A model generated the notes under the pieces. The model worked only from the letters and a program-made list of their open reading frames with translations, was not told where the DNA came from and did no database searches. From the NCBI GenBank assembly GCA_005502915.1, contig SCMT01000018.1, positions 1 to 64,000 on the forward strand: DNA of 64,000 nucleotides. The letters run 5' to 3'. Both the position numbers and the translations under genes were made by a program. The stretch is from Lysobacteraceae bacterium 2PB (GTDB lineage Bacteria > Pseudomonadota > Gammaproteobacteria > Xanthomonadales > Xanthomonadaceae). Shown here one piece after another: positions 13,805-26,410 of the stretch; the first letter of the stretch is position 1; every line of letters begins with the position of its first letter.

Positions 13805-13935
13805 GCGCTGATCGGGGACCCTGCCGATGGCGCCCGTGGGCGCCATCGCCGTAGTTGTGAAAACGGTTGAGGAATGCGCGTCAAGCCATTGAGCGGATTG
13901 ACGCTACCCTGGCCGGTTCCAAGCCAGAACGCTGC

Positions 13936-13941
13936 AGTATA
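13936..13941 (-). promoter_or_regulatory. Candidate -10 box (TATACT) for smc
   Basis: TATACT on the minus strand 132 bases before the smc ATG; no clear -35. If used, the smc message has a leader of about 125 bases. Confidence 0.4.
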
Positions 13942-13992
13942 GCCGCCCTCGCGGGCGTGGCGCAGGGGCGAATGACCTGTCTTCGCTTGCCT

Positions 13993-14093
13993 TCCTCCCC
14001 CGCGTGCGGGGGAGGATCGAGGTGGGGGCGCGGCACATCGGCTCATTCCGTTCCCCTCCCCCATCCCGGCCTTCCCCCGCTGGCGGGGGAAGG
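13993..14093. repeat. Inverted pair of palindromic repeats
   Basis: Hairpin 1 (13993-14016, arms TCCTCCCCCGC) with tail TCGAGGTGGGGG faces hairpin 2 (14070-14093, arms CCTTCCCCCGC), preceded by tail CCCCTCCCCCATCCCGG. Stems point outward and tails inward, exactly as in the pair around the DUF559 module, but with only about 25 bases between them. This is a BIME-like unit without a gene inside. Confidence 0.8.
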
Positions 14094-14114
14094 AGAACAG
14101 CATGGAGCCGCTGC

Positions 14115-14435
14115 TCAACCCGCCGGCGCGGACGCCTGGATCGCCAGGGCGTGGATGTCGGTCTGCAGCAGGTCGTCCACGGCGGCGTACACCGCACGGT
14201 GGCGCGCGACCGGGCTCATGCCCGCGAACACCGCACTGACCACGCGGACCCGGTAATGCCCGCGGCCGTCGCGGGCACCTTCATGGCCCGCGTGGTGGTG
14301 ACTGTCATCGAAGATCTCCAGCTCGACCGGGTCGAACGCGACCTGCAGGCGCCTGCGGATCGCCTCGACCCGCAGCTCGCGGGGCATCTGGCCCGGGGGC
14401 GGCGGCAGCGGACCGGCACCGACGGCGCCGGTCAT
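14115..14435 (-). CDS. BolA family protein
   Basis: A 106-residue protein with the BolA/IbaG fold: [31 protein letters not shown], then [31 protein letters not shown]. BolA proteins bind monothiol glutaredoxins through a shared [2Fe-2S] cluster and affect iron-sulfur delivery and stress morphology. The His-rich DDSHHHAGH loop is the family's cluster or nucleotide-facing loop. Its start overlaps the stop of the YciI gene by four bases (ATGA), so the two are translationally coupled. Confidence 0.9.
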   Translation of the reverse strand: MTGAVGAGPLPPPPGQMPRELRVEAIRRRLQVAFDPVELEIFDDSHHHAGHEGARDGRGHYRVRVVSAVFAGMSPVARHRAVYAAVDDLLQTDIHALAIQASAPAG

Positions 14436-14731
14436 GGCAGCACCTTGCGGAACGGGCGGACGTCGACCCGGGCATAGACCCCGGCCTCGACGTAGGGATC
14501 GGCATCCGCCCAGGCGCGGGCGGCGTCGAGGGATTCGAAATCGGCGATCACGATGCTGCCGCTGAACCCGGCCGGGCCCGGATCCTCGGCGTCGATCGCC
14601 GGGCACGGGCCGGCCAGGAGCAGGCGGCCGGCGTCCTTCAGCGCGACGAGGCGGGCGAGATGCGCAGGACGGGCCTGCATCCGGCGTTCGAGGGTGTCGG
14701 GGCCGTCATGGCCTTCGATGGCGTACCACAT
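14432..14731 (-). CDS. YciI family protein
   Basis: A 99-residue YciI-like protein (dimeric ferredoxin-like fold) starting [19 protein letters not shown], with the typical [23 protein letters not shown] core and [22 protein letters not shown]. The His and Asp residues conserved in the putative active site are present, but no enzyme activity is established for the family. It is the first gene of a two-gene unit with the BolA gene. The frame is open upstream, but the ATG at 14731 gives the family start. Confidence 0.88.
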   Translation of the reverse strand: MWYAIEGHDGPDTLERRMQARPAHLARLVALKDAGRLLLAGPCPAIDAEDPGPAGFSGSIVIADFESLDAARAWADADPYVEAGVYARVDVRPFRKVLP

Positions 14732-15112
14732 CAGGGGGGTGTGCTCCGTGGCGAAGCCCGGCAAACCGGGCGGACAGGGACAGGATGGGGGACAGGATAG
14801 GGACAAGCGCCACCGCATTCACCCGGCTGGACAGGCGTCGCCCCACCCCGTACTCTTGACACCGCATCGTTTCGAGGCCGGCTGAGGCGACCCGTCGATG
14901 GCGCGCAGGAGCCGCAGAGCGGCATCCGCGCCCGACCCGCCAGACCCACCCGGCCCCAGGTTCCGACTCCATCCGCCCGCCGTCCCGTCACCGGGATGCC
15001 GCGCCGCATGGTCGTTGCCGCCCCTCCAACCCGAGCCGATTCCTGCAGCCAGGCCGCCGCCCCACAGGCGAGGCCGCCCGGATGCATCCGACGAACGCCA
15101 TGACCCAGCCGC
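14732..15112. other. Divergent intergenic region yciI / scpA
   Basis: A 381-base gap between divergent genes. It holds tandem copies of GGGACAGGAT with a 12-base period (14777-14798, plus degenerate copies on both sides) and a TTGACA hexamer at 14856-14861 with no matching -10. A Pro/Arg-rich open frame (14898-15116) overlaps the scpA start codon by ATGA. It is too low in complexity to call as a gene, though it could be a coupled leader. Confidence 0.5.
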
Positions 15113-16069
15113 ATGAGCACTGACACCGCGTCCGACGCCGATACCGCGTCCGGACACGCCGCGCCGGCTTCGGCGGCCGCGCCGCTGGCGCCGCAGCAGC
15201 AGGAGATGCGGCTGGCGACGGTGCTGGGCCAGCCGGTGCTGCAGATCCCGCAGGACCTGTACATCCCGCCGGACGCGCTGGAAGTCATCCTCGACGCCTT
15301 CGAGGGTCCGCTCGACCTGCTGCTCTACCTGATCCGCCGCCAGAACCTCGACATCCTCGACATCCCGGTCGCGGAAATCACCCGCCAGTACGTCGACTAC
15401 ATCGGCGCGATGCGCGACATGCGCTTCGAACTGGCCGCCGAGTATCTGGTCATGGCCGCGATCCTCGCCGAGATCAAGTCGCGCATGCTCCTGCCCCGCC
15501 CGCCCAGCGAGGAGGGCAACGAGGAGGATCCGCGCGCCGACCTGGTCCGCCGCCTGCAGGACTACGAACGCTTCAAGCAGGCCGCCGAAGACATCGATGC
15601 CCTGCCCCGCATGGAGCGCGACACCTCGCCGGTGTCGGCCTTCGTGCCGGATCGCGCCACCGTGAGGCAACCGCCGCCGGTGGAACTGAAGGAAATGCTG
15701 CTCGCCCTGCACGACGTGCTCAAGCGCGCCGAACTGTTCAGCGGCCACGCGATCAAGCGCGACGCGCTGAGCGTGCGCCAGCGCATGACCGACGTGCTGA
15801 CCCGTCTCGGCGATGGCAGCTTCCACCGCTTCGAGTCGCTGTTCGAACCGCGCGAAGGCAAGCTCGGCGTGGTCGTGACCTTCCTGTCGATCCTGGAGCT
15901 GGCCAAGGAACGCCTGCTGGAGATCGTGCAGGAAACCCCGCTCGCCGCGATCTACATCAAGTCGCTGGCGGCGCAGGACGGCGACAACGACACCGTGATC
16001 CCCGAACTGAGCAGCGAGTTCGACGACGCCACCGAGCCGCAGGCCGATGGCGATGCCGCCGCCCGCTGA
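15113..16069 (+). CDS. scpA: Segregation and condensation protein A
   Basis: Kleisin subunit that bridges the SMC heads and binds ScpB. The 318-residue product has an Ala-rich N-terminal extension of about 55 residues, then the classic core FEGPLDLLLYLIRRQNLDILDIPVAEITRQYVDY, an EYLVMAAILAEIKSRMLLPRP helix and a winged-helix C-terminus (GKLGVVVTFLSILELAKERLLEI). It starts the scpA-scpB-rluB unit. Compared with usual ScpA lengths (about 250-290) only the N-terminal tail is additional. Confidence 0.97.
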   Translation: MSTDTASDADTASGHAAPASAAAPLAPQQQEMRLATVLGQPVLQIPQDLYIPPDALEVILDAFEGPLDLLLYLIRRQNLDILDIPVAEITRQYVDYIGAMRDMRFELAAEYLVMAAILAEIKSRMLLPRPPSEEGNEEDPRADLVRRLQDYERFKQAAEDIDALPRMERDTSPVSAFVPDRATVRQPPPVELKEMLLALHDVLKRAELFSGHAIKRDALSVRQRMTDVLTRLGDGSFHRFESLFEPREGKLGVVVTFLSILELAKERLLEIVQETPLAAIYIKSLAAQDGDNDTVIPELSSEFDDATEPQADGDAAAR

Positions 16070-16103
16070 CCCCGCCCCGCGAGAACCGAGTCCGTACCGG
16101 TCC

Positions 16104-17024
16104 ATGGAACAAGCCCTCGTCACCCGCATCGTCGAAGCCGCGCTGCTCGCGGCCACCCAGCCGCTGACCCTCGTGCAGCTGCGCGGCCTGTTCACCCTGG
16201 ACGAGCCCGCGCCGGACGGCAGCATCGAACAGGCCCTGGACGACCTGCGCGAACAGTGCGCCACGCGCGGCATCGAGCTGGTCGAGACCGCATCCGGCTG
16301 GCGCTTCCAGGTGCAGCAGGACGTGCACGCCTGGGTCGCCCGCCTGTGGACCGAGCGCCAGACCCGCTACACCCGCGCCACCCTCGAGACCCTGGCGATC
16401 ATCGCCTACCGCCAGCCGATCACCCGCGGCGAGATCGAACAGGTCCGCGGCGTGGCGGTCAGCAGCAACATCATCAAGGCGCTGGAAGAGCGCGAGTGGA
16501 TCCGCACCGTCGGCCACCGCGACGTGCCCGGCAAGCCGGAGCTGCTGGGCACCACGAAGATCTTCCTCGACTATTTCGGCCTCAAGAGCCTGGACCAGCT
16601 GCCGCCGCTGTCCGAACTGAAGGATTTCGGCGAACTGGACCCGCAGTTGTCGTTCACCGATCCGGATGCGCCGCCGGCCGCTGCCGATGGCAGCATCGCC
16701 GCAGGCGTGCAGGACCTCGAAGCGTCCGGCGAGCGTGCCGACGACGCGGCTGCCAACGACGACGGCACTCCCGTCGCCAGCGATGACACGACAGACGGCA
16801 CGGGCAACGAAGACAACAACGACAGCAGCGACGACACGGCCGGCGACACAGGCATGACCGCCGACGATGCTGGCGGCGAGACACCGCACCACGAAGAGAC
16901 CTCCAACGACGTCGACGGCGAACCCGCCGCCGATGCCCCCACCACCGACGACGATGCCGCCCCTTCGGCATCCGACGACAGCCACACCGCCCTCGTCGAC
17001 GACGACGACAGCACCGGAGCATGA
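16104..17024 (+). CDS. scpB: Segregation and condensation protein B
   Basis: Winged-helix partner of ScpA in the SMC complex. The core covers residues 1 to about 183 (MEQALVTRIVEAALLA..., ATLETLAIIAYRQPITRGEIEQVRGV, ALEEREWIRTVGHRDVPGKPELLGTT). A tail of about 123 residues follows that is extremely rich in Asp, Ala, Thr, Ser and Gly and should be unfolded and strongly acidic. A start at 16047, overlapping scpA, is possible, but homologues begin at the MEQAL position. The stop codon is one base from the rluB start. Confidence 0.95.
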   Translation: MEQALVTRIVEAALLAATQPLTLVQLRGLFTLDEPAPDGSIEQALDDLREQCATRGIELVETASGWRFQVQQDVHAWVARLWTERQTRYTRATLETLAIIAYRQPITRGEIEQVRGVAVSSNIIKALEEREWIRTVGHRDVPGKPELLGTTKIFLDYFGLKSLDQLPPLSELKDFGELDPQLSFTDPDAPPAAADGSIAAGVQDLEASGERADDAAANDDGTPVASDDTTDGTGNEDNNDSSDDTAGDTGMTADDAGGETPHHEETSNDVDGEPAADAPTTDDDAAPSASDDSHTALVDDDDSTGA

Positions 17025-17025
17025 C

Positions 17026-18744
17026 ATGACAAAACCCAAAGCCCCCCGCACCCTCTCGCTGAAACGCGGGACGGATACCCCCGAGACCACCGAAGCCCCG
17101 AAGCTGGAGGAACGCCTGCACAAGGTGCTCGCCCAGGCCGGCCTCGGCTCCCGCCGCGCGCTGGAGCAGCGCATCGCCGACGGCATGGTCAAGGTCAATG
17201 GCGAGACCGCGCAGATCGGCATGAGCGTGAAGGGCGGCGATCGCATCGAGATCGACGGCAAGACCTTCGTCGCCAGCGCGCTGACCGAACCGGCCCGCGT
17301 GCTGATCTACAACAAGCCCGAAGGCGAAGTGACGACGCGCGAAGATCCCGAAGGCCGCCCGACGATCTTCGAATCGCTGCCCGTGCTCAAGGGCGCGCGC
17401 TGGATCGCGATCGGCCGCCTCGACATCAACACCACCGGCCTGCTCCTGCTCACCACCGACGGCGAGCTGGCCAACGCGATGATGCATCCCTCCTTCGAGA
17501 TCGAACGCGAATACGTCTGCCGCGTCCGCGCCCCCGAGGGCGAAGAGGAGATTTCCGACAAGCTGGTCGATCGCCTGCGTCGCGGCGTCGCGCTGGAGGA
17601 CGGCCCGGCGAAGTTCGACGAGATCGAACGCATCGGCGGCACCGATTCGCACGACTGGTTCCGCGTGACCCTCAGCGAAGGCCGCAATCGCGAAGTGCGC
17701 CGCCTGTGGGAATCGCAGGGCTGCCAGGTCAGCCGATTGAAGCGCATCCGCTACGGCGACGTGAGCCTGCCGCAGCCGCTGCTGCGCGGCCAGAGCCAGG
17801 AGCTGCCGGCCGCGCAGGTCGATGCCCTGCGCAGGAAGCTCAACCTGGAGGAAGGTCCGCCGCCGGCATTGACCCTGCAGCCGGTCATCGGCCAGCGCAA
17901 GGCCGCCAAGGCGACGGTGCACATCGGCCGCGAAGGCCGCACCCAGGCCTACGTCAACGGCCACAACACCGCCGACGAAGGCCGCGAACTGCGCCGCTTC
18001 GACCATGTCCGCGAGGACCGTGGTCGTTTCGGCAACAAGAAGAAGCGCGGCGACCTCACCGTCAGCGGCGAAGCCGCGGCGCGCCAGTCGCAGAACAAGC
18101 CCTTCAAGCAGCGCAAGGACAAGGGTCCGAAGCCGCTGCCCGAGGGCAATCCCGCCGCGTTCCGCACCTGGTACGTGCCCGAAGGCGTCGACACCGGCCC
18201 GGCCGGCCATCGCAACGCCGACGGTCGCGGCCCGAAGAAGCCCTACGGCGCCAAGAAGCCCGGTGGCCCGCGCCCCGCTGGCGCGCGTCCGGGGGGCAAT
18301 CGTCCGTTCGGCGATCGCGATGCCGGCGGCTTCGGTGGCGAAAGCCGTGGCCCCGGTGGCCCGCGTCCGAAGCGTCCCCAGGGCGACCGCCCGGCCGGCG
18401 CCGGCTTCGGCGGTGGTTTCGCCGGCGAAAGCCGCGGCCCCGGTGCCGGCCGGCCCGGCGGCAACAAGCCGGCCCGTGCCGCCAAGCCCTACGGGCATCC
18501 CGGCAACGCCCCGAGCTTCCCGTCCGACCATGCCCATGGCGGCGGCTTCAATCCCTACGGCGAGCCGCGCGGCCCGCGTGGTCCGCGTCCCGGCGGCCCG
18601 CGCCCCGGTGGCCCGAAGGCCGGCCCGCGTCCTGCGGGTGCGAAGCCCGGCGGCGCACGGCCCGGCGGCCCGCGCCCGGCTGGCCCGCGTCCCGGCGGCA
18701 ACCGCGGCCCGCGCGGTGGCGGTGGCGGCGGGTTCAATCGCTGA
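17026..18744 (+). CDS. rluB: 23S rRNA pseudouridine(2605) synthase
   Basis: Makes pseudouridine 2605 in 23S rRNA during 50S assembly. The 572-residue protein has an S4 RNA-binding domain (about 27-85) and the pseudouridine synthase domain with catalytic Asp133 in GRLDINTTGLLLL. From about residue 270 on it becomes basic and then (430-572) a Gly/Pro/Arg/Ala-rich low-complexity tail with repeated GGPRP, GNRPF and GESRGPG-like units. E. coli RluB is about 290 residues, so half the protein is an RNA-binding-like disordered tail. It is translationally adjacent to scpB. Confidence 0.95.
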   Translation: MTKPKAPRTLSLKRGTDTPETTEAPKLEERLHKVLAQAGLGSRRALEQRIADGMVKVNGETAQIGMSVKGGDRIEIDGKTFVASALTEPARVLIYNKPEGEVTTREDPEGRPTIFESLPVLKGARWIAIGRLDINTTGLLLLTTDGELANAMMHPSFEIEREYVCRVRAPEGEEEISDKLVDRLRRGVALEDGPAKFDEIERIGGTDSHDWFRVTLSEGRNREVRRLWESQGCQVSRLKRIRYGDVSLPQPLLRGQSQELPAAQVDALRRKLNLEEGPPPALTLQPVIGQRKAAKATVHIGREGRTQAYVNGHNTADEGRELRRFDHVREDRGRFGNKKKRGDLTVSGEAAARQSQNKPFKQRKDKGPKPLPEGNPAAFRTWYVPEGVDTGPAGHRNADGRGPKKPYGAKKPGGPRPAGARPGGNRPFGDRDAGGFGGESRGPGGPRPKRPQGDRPAGAGFGGGFAGESRGPGAGRPGGNKPARAAKPYGHPGNAPSFPSDHAHGGGFNPYGEPRGPRGPRPGGPRPGGPKAGPRPAGAKPGGARPGGPRPAGPRPGGNRGPRGGGGGGFNR

Positions 18745-18758
18745 TCGTTGATCGATGT

Positions 18759-18787
18759 ACGGGCCGGATCCATGCGATCCGGCCCGT
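18759..18787 (+). terminator. Terminator of the scpA-scpB-rluB unit
   Basis: An 11-bp perfect stem (ACGGGCCGGAT) with a 7-base loop, followed by CCTGTTTCA, 15 bases after the rluB stop. Confidence 0.75.
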
Positions 18788-18843
18788 CCTGTTTCATATC
18801 CAGAGGCCCCTCGGGCCATCGCCGGGCACGCATCCGGCCTTCC

Positions 18844-19395
18844 ATGAAACGCTGGCACCCCGGCAAGCAGCAACGGCGCATCCTGCTGGCGTCACTCAAC
18901 GGATTTCTCGACGCGACTGCGTCGATGCAGGGCAGGTACCGCGACCAGCTGATGCACGCCTGCCTGCTCCCGAAGCGCGGTCGAACGCCTGAACGCCTGC
19001 TTCGCGCCGCGCTCGCAGCGGAACCCGACACGCGCATCGTCTCGATCTCGGCCGCCGCCCACTGGACGGACGTCGAGCACTATCTGCGCGCGGAATTCCT
19101 GCAGACGCCGTTTTCGACGCAGGCCGGGCGCTTCGACGAGACGCTTGCCGAGACCCGCAAAGCGCTGGCGTTCAAGGCCTCCGATCTCGTGATGTTCCTC
19201 GCGCCGCGCATGGAGCCCGGCGATCTGTGGCGGGTCGAGCTGTCGGACCTCCACGCCAGCCGTTACACCGGCTGCCTGATCGACTGTGGCGGCGAGATGC
19301 TGTGGCTCTGGAGCTTTCATCGGCGTCTGGCCGACACGAGAAACCCGGCATCACCGGCTGGAGACCATGACGGCCCCGGTGCGCAACCACAGTGA
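18844..19395 (+). CDS. Hypothetical protein
   Basis: A 183-residue protein I do not recognise. It starts MKRWHPGKQQRRILLASLNG, has no signal peptide or membrane segment, and carries a few aromatic-rich segments (AAHWTDVEHYL, MLWLWSFHRRL) and a Pro/Gly-rich end. The long frame reads further upstream through the rluB terminator, so the ATG at 18844 is preferred. Codon third positions are GC-rich as in its neighbours, supporting a real gene. Confidence 0.6.
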   Translation: MKRWHPGKQQRRILLASLNGFLDATASMQGRYRDQLMHACLLPKRGRTPERLLRAALAAEPDTRIVSISAAAHWTDVEHYLRAEFLQTPFSTQAGRFDETLAETRKALAFKASDLVMFLAPRMEPGDLWRVELSDLHASRYTGCLIDCGGEMLWLWSFHRRLADTRNPASPAGDHDGPGAQPQ

Positions 19396-19467
19396 TGCCG
19401 ATATCGGGCTGTCATGACCGGTTCGGCGGCATAGCGTGTGCCTACCGAAACCGACGGAGCAGGCCCC

Positions 19468-19974
19468 ATGAAAACATCGGCCCCGCTGATCCTCGCGCTG
19501 CTGTCCCTGCCAATGGCGTGCACCGCCGCAGCCCAGGAAACCCACCACTTCACCATCGGCGAAAAGTACGAGGAAGCGCCGGACGGCTGGTACGGCTGCG
19601 GCAGTGACCGTGAGCAGATCGCCCAGGACATCTGCTCGACGCGGATGCCCGACGGCAGCCTGCTGAAGGCGCATTACACCCTGGAGTTCGTGCGCCAGTG
19701 GGGCGGGCACCGCTGCGGATACAACACCTTCCGCGTCGACTGCCACGGCCTGCCGAAGCCATTCCGCACCCGGCGCACGACGTTCAGGATCGGCGAAATC
19801 AACGCCGACCTGCCCTGCGGCACGGACCCGGTCGCCCATGCCCGCAACTACTGCATGCTCCAGGGCGGTCCCGGCCCGAAGGCCCTGCCCTTCACGCTCG
19901 TGCGCACCCACACCGTCGGCGGCAACCGCTGCGGTTACAACACGTACCAAGTGGTGTGCAGGCAGGCACCCTGA
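19468..19974 (+). CDS. Secreted protein with an internal duplication
   Basis: A 168-residue protein with a signal peptide ending at TAAAQ and eight or more cysteines. Two halves of about 65 residues repeat each other: FTIGEKYEEAP..W.GCG...QDIC...VRQWGGHRCGYNTFRVDC and FRIGEINADLPCGTD...NYC...VRTHTVGGNRCGYNTYQVVC. The repeated G-RCGYNT--V-C motif looks like a small disulfide-bonded domain. No family name is recognised. It is monocistronic, and a terminator follows. Confidence 0.75.
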   Translation: MKTSAPLILALLSLPMACTAAAQETHHFTIGEKYEEAPDGWYGCGSDREQIAQDICSTRMPDGSLLKAHYTLEFVRQWGGHRCGYNTFRVDCHGLPKPFRTRRTTFRIGEINADLPCGTDPVAHARNYCMLQGGPGPKALPFTLVRTHTVGGNRCGYNTYQVVCRQAP

Positions 19975-19988
19975 CGGGATGAGGCAGG

Positions 19989-20022
19989 GCCTGCCCGGTC
20001 CGGCAGCGCGGACCGGACAGGC
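19989..20022. terminator. Bidirectional terminator between convergent genes
   Basis: A 13-bp stem with one mismatch (GCCTGCCCGGTCC against GGACCGGACAGGC) and an 8-base loop lies between the stop of the secreted protein (19974) and the stop of czcA (20029). Confidence 0.6.
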
Positions 20023-20028
20023 TCCGCG

Positions 20029-24486
<4,458 letters not shown>

Positions 24487-24490
<4 letters not shown>

Positions 24491-25815
24491 GGGGACACTC
24501 CTTGTGCGTTGGCATTCGGGGAGACGACCAGCGCCTGCCCGGTCAGGCGCTGGAGTTCGATCAGCGCGCGCTGCGCTTCGATGGCGGCATCGAGCTGCTG
24601 CTTCCGCGCACTGGTGCGCTCGGACTGCAGCTGCGCCCATTCGAGGTAGCTGATCGCGCCGGCGCGATAGGCGCGCTCGGCGGCGGACTCGGCCTGCGCC
24701 AGCTTCGGCAGGACCTCGTCGCGCAGACGACGCACTTCGACCTGCGCCAGGGCATAGCGACCGCGTGCATCGGCCAGCGTGGAATACAGCGCCATGCCGC
24801 GCGCTTCGCGCTCGATCTCCAGCGAGGCCAGTTCGGCCTCGGCCGCGCGGATGCCGGGCTCGGCGCGACCGCGCGCGCCCAGCGCCATCGACACGCCGCC
24901 GATCAGGGCGACATCGCCGTCCGCCTGCAGGCGGCGCACGCCGACCTGCCAGTCCACATCGGGGGCGGCCTCGCTGCGCGCCAGCTGGAGCCGCGCCTCG
25001 CGGATCCGCCGCTCGTCCGCGAACTGCGCCAGCTCGGGCGTGCCGTCGAGTAGTGCCGCGAGCACGGAGGCGGATTCGACCGACGGCAGCGACAGCGGAT
25101 CGCCACCCGCGACGACGAAGCGCGGATCGCGTTCGCCCCACAGCGCGGCGAGATGCTGGCGCGCGGCGATGCCGCGCTGCACCGCACGGTCGCGTTCGAG
25201 TTCCGCACGCGCCAGTGCGGCCTGGGCGATGAACACCACCGATTCCGGAGAGGCACCGGCCTGCAGGCGCTGGCGCGCGGCGGCGACGGTACGCCTGCGC
25301 TGCGCGATGTCCTGCACGGCGATCCGGCGCTGGTGCTCGGCAGCGACCGCTGCGAGATGGCGACGCGCGACCTCGGCCAGCAGGTCGAGGCGCGTGGTCT
25401 CGCGCTCAATGGCCAGCGCATCGATGCGGCTCTGCGCCAGGGTGCGGCGCGCGTCCAGCTTGCCGCCGCGCTCCAGCACGGAGGCCAGGCTGAGTGTGAG
25501 TTCCGCGCTGCCGAGGCCAGCGGTCTCGCCGCTGCCCAGCGCGTTCTCCAGGGTGACGCCGGCGACGAAGGCCGGCCGCTGGACGGCGCGATCGCGCTCC
25601 GCCTGGAGCACGTCGCGGCGTGTGTCGAACAGGCGCAGGTCGGGATGGGTCTTGTTGCGATGGCTGGCGACGCGCGCGAATGCGTCGTCCAGGGTCAGGG
25701 TGTCGTGGACCTGGTCGTCCAGGTCATCGTCGGTCGCGCGGGCGCCGGCATGGACAGGCCACGCCAATGCGCACGCCACGACCCACGCGGCCAGCGCCGC
25801 GAGTCGCATGTGCAT
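24487..25815 (-). CDS. czcC: TolC-family outer-membrane channel (CzcC)
   Basis: Outer-membrane factor of the efflux pump, 442 residues, with a signal peptide (RLAALAAWVVACALAWPVHA) and two TolC-type helical repeats (LAEVARRHLAAVAAEHQRRIA... and EIEREARGMALYSTLADARGRYALAQVEV...). The family pattern YRAGAISYLEWAQLQSERTSARKQ is near the end. It is coupled to czcB by ATGA and follows the His-rich small gene. Confidence 0.92.
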
Positions 25816-25869
25816 GGAAATGCTCCGATGTCGTCGTGAAGTGAAGCGCCGGCATCCAGCCGGCAGGAC

Positions 25870-26280
25870 TCACGCGTCGATCGGGGGACGGAATGGGGTG
25901 TCGGCAGGCGATTCAGGAGGGGCGTCGTAGCCGGAACTCGGCGGACGCGAGGCGGAGGCGAGTCGCAGGGGCAGCGGCAGGCCGTCGGGCGCGAGCCATT
26001 GCGGCTGCGCGCAGCAGTGCGCATGGTGCGACAGCGCATGCAGGACGCCGGTGTCGTGACCGTCTTCGTCCGGCGATGGCGGCGCGTCGTCGTGTGCGTC
26101 GTCGTGCGCATCGCCTTCGACATGGGCGACGCCCTCGCCGAGGTGGCCCAGGGTCTCGTGCAGCTGGCCGTAGGCAGCCATCACCGGCTGCAGCACGAAG
26201 CCCAGCACCAGCATCATCACCACGAGGATGCATCGGGAGGCGGATCTGCGGCGGCGGGCAAGTCTGGTCACGGTCGGCAA
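25870..26280 (-). CDS. His/Asp-rich exported small protein heading the czc operon
   Basis: A 136-residue protein with a basic N-terminus and one hydrophobic segment (ILVVMMLVLGFVLQPVMAA). A periplasmic stretch follows with many His and Asp residues (ETLGHLGEGVAHVEGDAHDDAHDD..., LSHHAHCCAQPQW) and a Pro-rich tail. Position, size and composition resemble the CzcI-type or DUF2946-like proteins that precede czcC in metal-resistance operons and are thought to sense or buffer metal. The start is uncertain: a TTG at 26280 or a GTG three codons later fits the frame, and neither has a clear ribosome binding site. Confidence 0.65.
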   Translation of the reverse strand: MPTVTRLARRRRSASRCILVVMMLVLGFVLQPVMAAYGQLHETLGHLGEGVAHVEGDAHDDAHDDAPPSPDEDGHDTGVLHALSHHAHCCAQPQWLAPDGLPLPLRLASASRPPSSGYDAPPESPADTPFRPPIDA

Positions 26281-26286
26281 GGGTAA

Positions 26287-26343
26287 GCGCGGCGCATGCG
26301 GTTACACAATTCCAGCGCCGCGCTGTCGATGAAGTCCGACTTC
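26287..26343. promoter_or_regulatory. Two inverted repeats in the czc / oxidoreductase divergent promoter
   Basis: A 9-bp inverted repeat, GCGCGGCGC (26287-26295) and complement (26315-26323), flanks TTACACAAT. A second one, GAAGT-CCG-ACTTC (26331-26343), follows. Both lie between the divergent starts and are candidate operators for a metal-responsive regulator. No regulator gene is nearby. Confidence 0.4.
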
Positions 26344-26410
26344 ACACAACCGCCACACGCAACCCGCCCGACCCGGCGAGAGTGCGCCCGTCCCCATCGA
26401 CGGAACCACC

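Larger units (their letters stand above)
13805..14114. other. Intergenic region between smc and the BolA gene
   Basis: A 310-base gap without a gene. It holds a candidate smc promoter (-10 at 13936-13941) and an inverted pair of palindromic repeats (13993-14093). No reading frame looks coding. Confidence 0.7.

Noticed and set aside
10883-13870. Nearly 1000-codon open frame antisense to smc
   Set aside because: Same cause: smc is a true gene with all ATPase motifs. The antisense product is repetitive low-complexity sequence from coiled-coil codons.
14856-14884. TTGACA taken as a -35 for scpA
   Set aside because: No -10 hexamer is found at 16-18 bases; the downstream sequence is GGC-rich.
14898-15116. 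72-residue Pro/Arg-rich frame overlapping the scpA start by ATGA
   Set aside because: Codon usage is weaker than in neighbouring genes and composition is low in complexity. The overlap can be chance. Noted in the intergenic entry as a possible leader only.
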